In this document: positions 7,412-15,411 of the stretch, in pieces | Layout: the number at the start of each line of letters is the position of its first letter | How positions within the stretch are numbered: position 1 is the first letter of the stretch | Assembly (NCBI GenBank): GCA_040388605.1 | Contig: JAZKBN010000041.1 | Span: 1-64,000 of the forward strand | Length of the DNA: 64,000 nucleotides | Direction: 5' to 3' | From: JAZKBN01 sp040388605 | GTDB lineage: Bacteria; Bacteroidota; Bacteroidia; Cytophagales; Flexibacteraceae | Notes under the pieces: model-generated | Seen by the model: the letters and a program-made list of their open reading frames with translations, nothing else | What the model was told of the DNA's origin: nothing | Database searches by the model: none | Made by a program: the position numbers and the translations under genes

Positions 7412-8803
7412 ATGCTAAACCGAAACAACATACCCGTTTACCAAATAATACTCGGCGCCGACGATGAAGACATCACCGGGGTGAGTGTTATATCTTTTGT
7501 GGAAAGCCCCGCAACCGGGAGCAGGTTTGTAGCCCTGAGCGAGCATTGCCTGCATAAAAACCTGCAAGAAGACCCTGATAACCTGCCTTTACTGCTCAAA
7601 AGCGATGAAAAGCACATTGTATCAGGCGCAGTATTGGTGCCTGATAAACTGCTCCTGCGCCGTGATGAAAGCGGCCAACCTTTCTATATCACTTTTTCGG
7701 CAGGGGTAATAGAGCAAATCAGGAATAAGTTTTTCCGAATGGGATATACATCTTCCACATCAGATGAGCACAGCCTGCCCCTGCACAAAAATCACATAGT
7801 TGAAAGCTGGATTGTGGAAAGCCCTGAAACCGATAAAGCAGCCTTCATAGGCTTGGGTGCCCTGCCGAAAGGTACTTGGGTGGTGAGCTATAAGGTGAAC
7901 GACCCCGCCTACTGGGAAAAAGAGATAAAAACCGGCAAACGCCGCGGCTTCAGCCTGGAAGGTTTTTTCAGGATGGCAAAGCCGGGAGATAAGAACCTAA
8001 ACCTACATAACATGAACCTGACACAAGCCGGCCTGAATGCCGCAACCCTCCCCAACTCCTTTATACCTGCAGCATCGGCCTTTACCGGGCCAATCACGGT
8101 TGCCGGGCTGCAAAACGGCTGGGCCCGCCTCCGCCGAATACTCAGAGATGCCGCCAGGCTCTTCGACGATATTGTTAGCCCCCTGCCCAACCCGCATGAG
8201 AATGAGCCCGATAATGAACCCGAAACAAAGCCCGGGAACGACAGTGAATACGAAAGCGCGGAAAATACTTTAAACGATTCCGCAGAGGTAAATGAAAACC
8301 AAGCCGGGCAAAAAGAAGACAAAGCCGCCCCGGCACATTCGGGAATGGCGAAACCGGTAAGGAGGGCCCGTAAACCGGTTGTTGCGGTTACTGAGCCGGA
8401 ACCTGCCGCAGGCCAAAAGGCGGAACCGGGCGCTGAAAACCTGAACCTCGCGGCCGAAAGCCCGGCCGATGAATTGGCGGAAGCAGCCGGGGAAATTACC
8501 AATGAACCGGAAGACACCTTTTTCCCGGGGCAGGATACCGGGGAGGAGGATGCCGCTGATCCGGATTCAGAAGATGAAGCAGCTGTTGTGAAAGAAGTTC
8601 AGGGTGTAAAGGCCCGAACCCAACAGGCCCTGGAAGAAAATGAGCGCCTGAGGCTTGAAATGACACGCCTTCGTAAAGAGATGGAGGCCCTGGCTGCCGC
8701 CCCTGCGGCACAGCCCGTTGAACGCAACCCCGTACCCGCAAAAAAACTGTCGGCCGCAGATGCTTACCTGAATGAGCTGAAACGGCTGCGGGAAAAATAT
8801 TGA
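7412..8803 (+). CDS. phage XkdF-like prohead protease fused to scaffold-like C-terminus
   Basis: A 463-residue protein; I use the ATG at 7412 (MLNRNNIPVYQIILGADD) as homology-like sequence begins there. Residues 5-190 resemble the XkdF putative serine protease domain of PBSX-type phages: ITGVSVISFVESPATGSRF, HIVSGAVLVPDKLLLRRDE, HKNHIVESWIVESPETDKA and GTWVVSYKVND, ending in RRGFSLEGFF. Residues 255-395 are acidic, low in complexity and probably disordered; about 400-440 is a coiled coil (ALEENERLRLEMTRLRKEM), and the basic end AADAYLNELKRLREKY looks like a capsid-binding scaffold tail. Protease plus scaffold in one chain is common in phages: it guides capsid assembly and then digests the scaffold. 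It is the first gene of the island and lies directly upstream of the capsid gene. Confidence 0.7.
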   Translation: MLNRNNIPVYQIILGADDEDITGVSVISFVESPATGSRFVALSEHCLHKNLQEDPDNLPLLLKSDEKHIVSGAVLVPDKLLLRRDESGQPFYITFSAGVIEQIRNKFFRMGYTSSTSDEHSLPLHKNHIVESWIVESPETDKAAFIGLGALPKGTWVVSYKVNDPAYWEKEIKTGKRRGFSLEGFFRMAKPGDKNLNLHNMNLTQAGLNAATLPNSFIPAASAFTGPITVAGLQNGWARLRRILRDAARLFDDIVSPLPNPHENEPDNEPETKPGNDSEYESAENTLNDSAEVNENQAGQKEDKAAPAHSGMAKPVRRARKPVVAVTEPEPAAGQKAEPGAENLNLAAESPADELAEAAGEITNEPEDTFFPGQDTGEEDAADPDSEDEAAVVKEVQGVKARTQQALEENERLRLEMTRLRKEMEALAAAPAAQPVERNPVPAKKLSAADAYLNELKRLREKY

Positions 8804-8961
8804 GCCGCGGCAAAAGCCGGGAAAACCTGCATGCCCATACATCAGCAGCATATAAACCTGCATCTCTCTAACAAGATCATGGCAGGTTTTTCCCCGCCCG
8901 AAAACGGCTCATTTTAAGCGCATTCCTGAAAATGGTAAGTCTTCAGGAGATATACCCATTG

Positions 8962-9125
8962 CCTGTGGCCCCGTAAGGCCATGGCATACAGGGTAAAACA
9001 AAGGCAATACTTTAGCCCCGTAAGGCTTCAGGATTGTAAACCTTGGGAGCTGACCCCGTAAGGTCTGCATCTCATAAAGAACAGCTATGCCAACATCGGC
9101 CTGCAGGCGCCGTAAGGCTTGCAGG
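8962..9125 (+). repeat. array of four hairpins with constant CCGTAA loop
   Basis: Within the 438-bp gap before the capsid gene, CCGTAAGG occurs four times (8971, 9018, 9056, 9110). In three cases the loop CCGTAA is closed by complementary arms that differ: GGCC/GGCC (8967-8980), AGCC/GGCT (9014-9027) and GACC/GGTC (9052-9065). The fourth is enclosed in CCTGCAGGC/GCTTGCAGG (9100-9125, one G-T pair). GTAA is a GNRA-type tetraloop if the flanking CC/GG pair. The copies would lie in the leader of the capsid gene, so an RNA-level signal (protein binding or translation control) is possible. No protein-coding frame is evident in the gap. Confidence 0.6.
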
Positions 9126-9241
9126 ATTATCGGTCCGTTCGCTCCCCTATGCCGTTGGGCAGGGGGAGCGCAGGGGCAAAACCAAAACTCGTTTCAACCG
9201 ATTTAGAATTTTAAAATCCTTTTAAACCAAAGCAATATAAA

Positions 9242-10408
9242 ATGGCTTCACAGCTTCTTTTTAACCCGAATACCTACACCGGCGAGGCTTCATCGGGCTA
9301 CATCAGCCGGGCTTTGCTGGGCGCAAAAACGCTCAGCGCCGGGCTTATTACCGTGCACCCCAATGTTAAGCGCAAGCTTACCATTCGCGGGGTAGAGCAG
9401 GGCGTTACTTTCCAGGATGCCACGGCAGCCTTTACCGCCAACGGCGACACCACCATTGAAGAGCGTTACCTGAACCCGCTGGTAATGGCCGTAATGTATG
9501 AAATGGCTTATTCAGATTTATTGCAAAGCTGGGAAGCCGCCAACCTGCGTCCCGGCGCCGGGGAGGGCACAGTGCCCGAAGACCTGGCCCAATTCCTGAT
9601 TCAGCGCATGCAGGATAAAATTAACCTCGGTATTGAAAAGCTCATCTGGCAGGGCAGGGGCACCGCGGCCGAGTTCACATTTACCGGCGATTACGACGGC
9701 CTTTTAGCCCTTATGGAAGCCGACAGCAATGTGATTAAGCTGCCCGGCACAACCGGCAGGCTAACAGGTTCGGCTATTACCATTGCCAACCCGGGCGTGG
9801 TAACTGTAAGCAGCACTGCCAACCTGCAGACCGGCGACAGGGTAACCATTACAGGCGCAAACGCTGCCACCCTTGTGGGCGGCAACCCCATCAGCGGACA
9901 AACTTTTACCATTACGGTATTAACCGGCACCACCTTCAGCATTGGCGCAACCACTACGGGCACGGCCACATCTGCCACCTGCTATGCCGAGTTTGTGAAC
10001 CAAAGCAACGTGGTTGATGTGCTTACCCAAGTATATAACGCCACGCCTGAAAACGTTCGGTCGCGACCTGATTTCGTGATTTATGTGCCCATACACATTG
10101 CAGACGCCTACAAGATTAAGCAGGCCAGCGTTTCTAACGGCGCAGGCACCTATTTCAGCACCGATAAGCCGCTGAACTTCCTGGGCAAGCCCATTGCCGA
10201 AATGCCCTGCTTCAACAGCAATACCATTGCCGCCACGCATACAGCCAACCTCTTCTTCGGAACCGATTTGCTGAGCGATTTTAACCAGGTGCAGGTAATA
10301 GATATGCGCAACACCACGGCCGAGCAAAAAGTAAGGTACCGCAGCTCTTTCGCCTCTGATGTGAATTTCGGCTACGGCTCTGAAATAGTGCTTTACCGTC
10401 CGGCATAA
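9242..10408 (+). CDS. phage major capsid protein (HK97-like fold inferred) with inserted Ig-like domain
   Basis: A 388-residue protein following the protease/scaffold gene. The N-terminal half (SRALLGAKTLSAGLITVHPNVKRKLTIRG) and EDLAQFLIQRMQDKINLGIEKLIWQG resemble capsid proteins of Bacteroidota phages, with the long helix as the likely spine of the HK97-type fold. Residues about 175-245 are an inserted strand-rich, Thr/Gly-rich domain (VVTVSSTANLQTGDRVTITG ... TFSIGATTT) of the kind displayed on capsid surfaces. The rest returns to the capsid fold (VIYVPIHIADAYKIKQA, LFFGTDLLSDFNQVQVIDM). The assignment rests on position and pattern, not on a strict motif. A strong terminator follows the stop. 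Confidence 0.7.
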   Translation: MASQLLFNPNTYTGEASSGYISRALLGAKTLSAGLITVHPNVKRKLTIRGVEQGVTFQDATAAFTANGDTTIEERYLNPLVMAVMYEMAYSDLLQSWEAANLRPGAGEGTVPEDLAQFLIQRMQDKINLGIEKLIWQGRGTAAEFTFTGDYDGLLALMEADSNVIKLPGTTGRLTGSAITIANPGVVTVSSTANLQTGDRVTITGANAATLVGGNPISGQTFTITVLTGTTFSIGATTTGTATSATCYAEFVNQSNVVDVLTQVYNATPENVRSRPDFVIYVPIHIADAYKIKQASVSNGAGTYFSTDKPLNFLGKPIAEMPCFNSNTIAATHTANLFFGTDLLSDFNQVQVIDMRNTTAEQKVRYRSSFASDVNFGYGSEIVLYRPA

Positions 10409-10438
10409 GCAGGCCTAAGCCCTGTTAGCAGGAATACC

Positions 10439-10480
10439 AAAAAGCCTGCCTGCCGAATTGAGGAAGCGGGCAGGCTTTTT
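10439..10480 (+). terminator. intrinsic terminator after the capsid gene
   Basis: AAAAAGCCTGCC (10439-10450) pairs with GGCAGGCTTTTT (10469-10480): a 12-bp stem with U-tract in either direction. It would end the protease-capsid transcript before repeat B. Confidence 0.8.
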
Positions 10481-10552
10481 AAATGAAACAGTTTGCCAAA
10501 AAAGTAAATGGCACTCATAATTAAAGCCATCACCCTCCCGCCAAAAGATGCC

Positions 10553-10748
10553 GTTGGAAAACCCATAGCATTATTGCGTTTCGGGCATTTGGAACTGTCG
10601 GGCGGGCGTAAGGCCCGAGTCTGTGATAGTTGCCGAGCGCGGGAGCGAGAAGGCAAGGGGCATAGCCCGCCCGGCAGGATCACGCCCGAAATGCGATAAT
10701 GCGCAAGCCTGCGCGGCGTTTGAGCGCAGGAGCCTAAATACGCAAAAG
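10553..10748 (+). repeat. structured repeat family B, copy 1
   Basis: About 196 bp, matched in the same orientation by 37892-38055. It opens with GTTGGAAA and has a 19-bp stem P1 (10568-10586 with 10684-10702), a variable centre with small stem-loops (CGGGC-GTAAG-GCCCG; TTGCC/GGCAA enclosing a GGGA loop), and a second stem P3, CCTGCGC (10708-10714) with GCGCAGG (10724-10730). In copy 2 P3 is CCCTCGC/GCGAGGG and P1 has a G-C to A-T swap; both arms changed together. The end reads GCCTAAATACGCA. The element separates the capsid gene from the next structural gene. It may be a non-coding RNA or a non-autonomous mobile element. Confidence 0.85.
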
Positions 10749-10791
10749 AAGCCTAACCAAATACCCTGAGACAATCTTCTTCCTTTTCAAG

Positions 10792-11553
10792 ATGAACACA
10801 ATAACCCAAGGCCTGCCTGTTGAGCTGCAAAACCCGCAGCCGGGCGGCATAAAAACCATTTACCTGGCCAATGCCCGCGATGTGGCCTTTACCACCCGGC
10901 ATGCCGACGGCAGCCTGAAGTATATGTGGCCGCGTTTCGGGGCGGCGGCATTTGAAATGCAGCCTTTCCCCATGAACGCAGGCATTGGGCAATTGGTGCA
11001 GGACAGGCAGGTGGGCACCCTTATTAAAGCGGCCGCTTCGGGTATTGGTCCGGGTGTGCGGCATTGGCTTGAGAACCTTTTCGGGGCCGATATGATTGCC
11101 ATTGTGCCGAGGGCAGGGCAGCAGCAACTGGAAGTTTACGGCCTGAACGCGGGTCTGCAATTACTGAGGGCCAATTGGCAAACGGGAAACACGCCCACTG
11201 ATGCCTCGGTGCTGGTTTTGGAGCTGGGCAACAATGCCGCCTTCCTGCCCGATATGCTGGATGCCATAAACCTGGAGCCCTGGCTCGGTGAGTCCCCGGT
11301 ACTAACCTATAGCGCCGACACCCATTGCCAAAGCGTTTTTGGAACCGACATTACACTTACCGGGAACTTCCTGCTGAATACGCAACGCGTAACGCTGGGT
11401 ACCGAACGTCTGCCTTTTTCTGTAATCAGCAATACAGAGGTAAAGGTTACGGTGCCGCGGGGCCCGGCCATGTCGGCAAAGCATTTTGTGCTCAAAACCG
11501 CAGCCGGAACCGCCACCAGCCAGGGAACTTATACCCGTATTCTGCATAACTAA
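10792..11553 (+). CDS. phage virion or tail-tube-like protein with C-terminal IPT/TIG-like domain
   Basis: A 253-residue protein in the phage-like island. The N-terminal part (GGIKTIYLANARDVAFTT ... LVQDRQVGTLIKAAASG) resembles tail or virion proteins seen in Bacteroidota prophages, with a central region that matches the wording of tube-type proteins (FGADMIAIVPRAGQQQLEVYG). Residues about 175-250 (DITLTGNFLLNTQRVTLGTE ... AAGTATSQGTYTRI) look like an IPT/TIG Ig-like fold. Position downstream of the capsid fits a tail or decoration role. I cannot separate tail tube from another virion protein. It is bounded by repeat B upstream and repeat A downstream, so it is probably transcribed alone. Confidence 0.5.
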   Translation: MNTITQGLPVELQNPQPGGIKTIYLANARDVAFTTRHADGSLKYMWPRFGAAAFEMQPFPMNAGIGQLVQDRQVGTLIKAAASGIGPGVRHWLENLFGADMIAIVPRAGQQQLEVYGLNAGLQLLRANWQTGNTPTDASVLVLELGNNAAFLPDMLDAINLEPWLGESPVLTYSADTHCQSVFGTDITLTGNFLLNTQRVTLGTERLPFSVISNTEVKVTVPRGPAMSAKHFVLKTAAGTATSQGTYTRILHN

Positions 11554-11666
11554 GCCGAGCTCAGTAAATGCGAATACCTCAGTTGGAAAAAATGCACAGA
11601 ACGTTTTCCGCATCCGTAAAACCAAGGTTGGTTTATATATCACAATATCAACGGTTTGCTACAAAA

Positions 11667-11872
11667 GTGAAGCGATAAAGCTTCACCCATATCTTACCAA
11701 TCTGAGGCGTACCTACATCCCGGACGTGCACCAAATCCTGCCCTTCAGGTTGAAAATATTTCAAATGTTCGACATCTCGAAGAGACAGCCAGCGAGAGCA
11801 GGCGAGCCTGCGATTTGTATTTTCAACCTGGAGGGCGAGCCCGCCGGCGGTGAGGCCCACAACCAAATACGA
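11667..11872 (-). repeat. structured repeat family A, copy 2
   Basis: This is the inverted second copy of the element at 6109-6315 and is nearly the same length (206 bp). On the plus strand it starts with the hairpin GTGAAGC-GATAAA-GCTTCAC (11667-11686), then ATCTTACCAATCTGAGGCGT, the inner segment 11740-11836 with inverted ends GCCCTTCAGG / CCTGGAGGGC, and ends with ACCAAATACGA. The open frame 11486-11941 that crosses it is not coding. It fills most of the gap between two structural genes of the island (11554-11964). Confidence 0.85.
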
Positions 11873-11964
11873 GGATTCGTCTTAAGCGAAGTGTATTACA
11901 AGTGTTTGATTATAAGCCGGAACAATACCCACGATTCATAACAAACTAAACCTTATTAAAACCC

Positions 11965-12603
11965 ATGTCTGATTTACCCGGCGGACCATCGCCCGAAGAG
12001 CTGCTTGCCGAAATTACCCTGCCCCCTTCCGGCGATGTTGCCGGGCTGCTCTCAAAGGGCATTTTAGCCATTTTCCTGCTCAGGTGGCGGGCAAGCCTGA
12101 ACTACCCGGCCATTGAAGGCGCAATTATAGAAGTACGTAACCATGATGTAAGGGTGCCGGCCGCCAACTGGCAGCGCATGCCCTTATATGCCACCGGCAG
12201 CACAGCTGAAGAAAACTTCACAAACGGCAATAGCGGGGCATATTTTGAGCAGGTAATTACCCTGCAGCTTCGTTCTGAAAGCCGCGATATTAAAAAACTG
12301 CTGCAAAAGCTTTGCGGCGTTTTCGGGCAAAAGGTTTTGGCGGCGGTTCGGTTTAATACGGGGCAGTACAGGCTTTTCGGTAAAGAGTTCGGCCTGCGGG
12401 CTGAGCTGCTTGAAGGCGGCAATGCCGAAGGCTGGAAGCTGAAGCTCAGCGGCCAATGCCTTGAACCCGGCCCCGAAATGAGCGCCGCTTACCTTGGCCC
12501 TGATTATACCCTGAAATGCGAAGACTATGCCGACCTGCAATGGGGCAGGCAACGCCTTCCGCCCGAAGCTATCAGGAACTGCCCGCTTTCAGGCTTCAAT
12601 TAA
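11965..12603 (+). CDS. phage-like structural protein of unknown role
   Basis: A 212-residue protein without a signal peptide or membrane segment. It starts MSDLPGGPSPEEL and has a region AYFEQVITLQLRSESRDIKKLLQKL followed by FNTGQYRLFGKEFGLRAELLEG, a layout seen in uncharacterised virion genes of Bacteroidota prophages; I recognise no named domain. Neighbours (a tail-like protein upstream, two further island genes and the portal downstream) suggest a head-tail joining or tail component. Spacing to the next gene is 33 bp, so it probably starts the transcript 11965-15326. Confidence 0.45.
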   Translation: MSDLPGGPSPEELLAEITLPPSGDVAGLLSKGILAIFLLRWRASLNYPAIEGAIIEVRNHDVRVPAANWQRMPLYATGSTAEENFTNGNSGAYFEQVITLQLRSESRDIKKLLQKLCGVFGQKVLAAVRFNTGQYRLFGKEFGLRAELLEGGNAEGWKLKLSGQCLEPGPEMSAAYLGPDYTLKCEDYADLQWGRQRLPPEAIRNCPLSGFN

Positions 12604-12636
12604 TTCTTAATTAACCAACAGACCTACACCCATATT

Positions 12637-13128
12637 ATGAACCTTGAATATGTTCAGGATACCGATTATACATCGGACCTGGTAACAAAGCTCAATAATG
12701 CCATTGCCGAAATAAACGGCAGACCGGGCACTTTTATAAGCCCCCTGCTTGATTTATGCGCAACCGGGCAGCAAACCGTATTGGTTCCCGCTGTGGAAAA
12801 CCACCTGTTTGTGCCGCTTGGCCCTGTAACCGTGCTTATACTATATCGCAATGAAGCCGCCACAGGTACCCCGGTTTTAAAATTAGGAACAACTGAAAAC
12901 GGGAATGAGCTGGGCACGGTCAGCCTGAGTTCGGCACCAACGAGAAAGCTTATTACAAGCACTTTGGCTGCCCTAAGCACGCTGAGAACCACTGCCATAA
13001 ACCTGAGCGTGGGCACTGCCGCCAACAGCAGCGGTATGATGAAAGCAATGGTGCTCATAGAAGGTTTTTATACAGATATAACTGACCTGCCCGAACCCGA
13101 TGAAGACGGCGACGGCACAGGTTTATAA
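12637..13128 (+). CDS. phage-like small virion protein, unknown role
   Basis: A 163-residue protein, MNLEYVQDTDYTSDLVTKLN at the start, then a strand-rich region (TVLVPAVENHLFVPLGPVTVLILYRNEAATGTPVLKLG) that resembles an Ig- or jelly-roll-type fold, ending in an acidic tail DLPEPDEDGDGTG. No family recognised. It lies between two phage structural genes with short gaps (33 bp and 22 bp), which supports a virion or decoration role. The portal frame is open from 13100 and would overlap this gene, but the portal start chosen at 13151 avoids that. Confidence 0.45.
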   Translation: MNLEYVQDTDYTSDLVTKLNNAIAEINGRPGTFISPLLDLCATGQQTVLVPAVENHLFVPLGPVTVLILYRNEAATGTPVLKLGTTENGNELGTVSLSSAPTRKLITSTLAALSTLRTTAINLSVGTAANSSGMMKAMVLIEGFYTDITDLPEPDEDGDGTGL

Positions 13129-13150
13129 ACCCAAAAACTCATCAGCCACC

Positions 13151-14341
13151 ATGGAAAACGATATGCATTTGCTTAAGCTTGAATCGGTGTACATACCAAG
13201 GGTGCGGCCCAATGCCGGCGGCAGCGCCTGGGTAAAATACGGTTCCGATAACCTGTACCCCCAGCAGCTCATAGACTGCAAAAGCTACAGCGCCACCCAC
13301 CAGGCCATTCTTAACCTGAAAACAGATTTAATTACCGGCGAAGGCTTTTTACAATCGGCAGATAAGGGCAGCTCAGCCGCCGTACCTTCCACAGACCTGC
13401 TGCGCAGGCTGGCATCTGACTATGCGCTGTTCAACGGCTTCGCCATACAGGTTATCTGGAGCAGAGATGGTAAGCGCATTGCCGAATACAGGCACCTGAA
13501 TTTCAGCACCCTGCGTATGGCCCTGCCCGCACCCGGCATGCAGCCCGACACCTGGTATTACAGCCGCAATTGGGAAGCATGGGAAAAAGAAAGCGACCCG
13601 AGTTGTCGCCCCCTTGAAATGCCGGCTTTTAACCCGGCTGAAAGCAAAATCGAACCGCGCCAGGTTTACGTTTTCGCTGAATACGCCCCCGAGGTGGAGC
13701 ATTACCCCATTGCCGCCTACAACAGCGCCCTGCCCGATATTATGTTCGATTTTGAATACGGGCGCTTTAAGCTGAACTCCATGCGCAACGGCATGTTCCC
13801 CACGCTGCATATAGAGGTGCAGGGGCAACCGACATCGGAGGAAAAAGACAATTTCTACCGCAGCCTGAAAAAGAAGTTCAGCGGCACCGAACAGGCTGCC
13901 GAAGTGCTGATTACCTATGGCATAGAAGGCGCAGGCAAAACCACCGTTACCCCCATAGAAGTTCGCGGCAATGCCGATATGTTCCGGGAATGGGAAGCGC
14001 AATCGGTACAGCGCATCATATCGGCGCACAGGCTGAGCAGCCCGGTTTTAGCGGGGCTCCCCGGCAGGGCCGGCCTGGGCGCAAACGGCTCCGAGATCGC
14101 CGTGGCCTATGAGCATTTCTACAATACTGTAATCAGGCCCATGCAGATTAACATTTGCGCATCGCTTGAGGGCCTGCTGGCTTACAGCGGCAAGCAGCCT
14201 GCTGCGCTTGTAATTGCCAACAGCAAGCCCATCCGCTTTGTGTTTACCGAAAACGTGCTTGAAAAAATACTCACCCGCGACGAAATGCGCGAGGAAATAG
14301 GTTTCGGACCCATGCAAACGGGAACCGCTGCCGTAGAATAA
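13151..14341 (+). CDS. phage portal protein
   Basis: A 396-residue protein starting at the ATG at 13151 (MENDMHLLKLESVYIPRV), 22 bp after the previous stop. The pattern fits phage portals: WVKYGSDNLYPQQLIDCKSYSATHQAILNLKTDLITGEGF, the crown-proximal strand region LASDYALFNGFAIQVIWSRDG, and the helical part ADMFREWEAQSVQRIISAHRLSSPVLAGLPG, typical of the portal segment that binds the head interior. Portals form the dodecameric ring through which DNA is packaged and to which the terminase docks. Here it comes after the capsid gene, whereas most tailed phages place terminase and portal before protease and capsid; no terminase is present in the window. Confidence 0.75.
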   Translation: MENDMHLLKLESVYIPRVRPNAGGSAWVKYGSDNLYPQQLIDCKSYSATHQAILNLKTDLITGEGFLQSADKGSSAAVPSTDLLRRLASDYALFNGFAIQVIWSRDGKRIAEYRHLNFSTLRMALPAPGMQPDTWYYSRNWEAWEKESDPSCRPLEMPAFNPAESKIEPRQVYVFAEYAPEVEHYPIAAYNSALPDIMFDFEYGRFKLNSMRNGMFPTLHIEVQGQPTSEEKDNFYRSLKKKFSGTEQAAEVLITYGIEGAGKTTVTPIEVRGNADMFREWEAQSVQRIISAHRLSSPVLAGLPGRAGLGANGSEIAVAYEHFYNTVIRPMQINICASLEGLLAYSGKQPAALVIANSKPIRFVFTENVLEKILTRDEMREEIGFGPMQTGTAAVE

Positions 14342-14374
14342 CCCATAAACCTGCTCACCCAAAAACCAATTATT

Positions 14375-14869
14375 ATGAACCTGATAACTCCTGAACAGGT
14401 AAAGCAAAGCACGCCAATGCAGGCCGGCCTTGAAGATTACCTCTTTGAAAACGATATTCCCTTTGCGCAGCAAACCATTTTGGGCAAGCTGCTGGGCTCG
14501 GCCTTAACGCAATGGCTCATTGCGCAAATTGCGGGAGGCTCGCCTTTGGCAGCAGCCACAGCCCTGCTTGCGAAACTGGTTCCGGCATTGTGCTGGCAAA
14601 CGCTGTATTTGGCCCTGCCTGCATTGCATCTGCGTATAACCGCCAAGGGACTTGTAAGCCAAAACGGTAACGACAGCCTTATTAAAAGCGCCCAACTCAA
14701 AGAGCTGGAATACATGCGCAGCCGCGCCCTTGAACGTGCCGACGGTTATGCCGCCGACACCCTTAGCTTCCTCCGCGAAAACGCATCTGATTACCCCGGC
14801 TGGACAGACCCCGGCACAGCTTCGGCCCAAAGCATAGGCCTGTACATTCCGCCGGAAGGAGTGGTGTAA
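14375..14869 (+). CDS. head-tail connector-like protein (DUF6712-like)
   Basis: A 164-residue, mostly helical protein: MNLITPEQVKQSTPMQAGLEDYLFENDIPFAQQTILGKLLG, then LAKLVPALCWQTLYLALPALHLRITAKGLV, and a C-terminal part SRALERADGYAADTLSFLRENA. This resembles the DUF6712 proteins found directly next to portal or capsid genes in Bacteroidota prophages, thought to be head completion or connector proteins; the name is from memory and should be confirmed. The gap to the portal is 33 bp, so they are one transcription unit. Confidence 0.5.
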   Translation: MNLITPEQVKQSTPMQAGLEDYLFENDIPFAQQTILGKLLGSALTQWLIAQIAGGSPLAAATALLAKLVPALCWQTLYLALPALHLRITAKGLVSQNGNDSLIKSAQLKELEYMRSRALERADGYAADTLSFLRENASDYPGWTDPGTASAQSIGLYIPPEGVV

Positions 14870-14999
14870 GTAAATATCAATTACAAGGCCTGAAACCGGG
14901 CAGCCCTAATCAGGTTGCCCCTAAAGGCGAAACAGGATATTTCGGATACTGAATTTCAAAAACTAAAAACAGGGCCTGCTTTATCGGCAGGTTAATGAT

Positions 15000-15326
15000 A
15001 TGGCATCAATTGAAAAAGCAATTACAACTTCAGTTGCCGAGGGCGGTAGCCACAGGCCGGCAGTCAGTAATTTAACCACGTTGCTCACTATGGCAGGTTC
15101 GCTTATAGGGGTTTGGGTAACGCTGAACAACCGCCTGGCGGTGCTTGAATACAGGCAGGAGCAGGACGAAGCCTTTAAAACCGAGCTCCGTGCCGAACGC
15201 CGCGAGCTGCAGAACATGCTTGAAAAGCAGCTTGGCGATGTGCGTTCAGAGCTTCGCCAGAATTCTATGGATATACAGGAGCTGAAGGCCCTGAACAGGG
15301 AGGTGCTGAAGGGGCAGCGGAGGTGA
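15000..15326 (+). CDS. single-span membrane protein with coiled coil, phage-associated
   Basis: A 108-residue protein. One hydrophobic segment (NLTTLLTMAGSLIGVWVTL, about residues 24-42) is followed by a long charged coiled coil (LEYRQEQDEAFKTELRAERR ... ELKALNREVL). Small proteins of this layout occur near the end of phage structural or lysis modules, where some act as holin-like or spanin-like membrane proteins. The family here is not recognised. It is the last gene of the island; a 130-bp gap of different sequence follows. The stretch 14870-14999 holds no gene. Confidence 0.5.
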   Translation: MASIEKAITTSVAEGGSHRPAVSNLTTLLTMAGSLIGVWVTLNNRLAVLEYRQEQDEAFKTELRAERRELQNMLEKQLGDVRSELRQNSMDIQELKALNREVLKGQRR

Positions 15327-15411
15327 TTCTTCGCTGCCTACTTTGGGAGGCTGAACTGATTTAATTAATTTTATGGCTGTTTCATTCTTTTAATTCAAAA
15401 TATCGGGGCCA

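Noticed and set aside
11486..11941. 151-residue ORF across repeat A copy 2
   Set aside because: It runs through the repeat and overlaps the end of the upstream gene in another frame; copy 1 of the repeat does not keep this frame.
12637..13128. Portal start at 13100 overlapping the previous gene
   Set aside because: The first 17 residues (MKTATAQVYKPKNSSAT) are not portal-like; the ATG at 13151 leaves a normal 22-bp gap.
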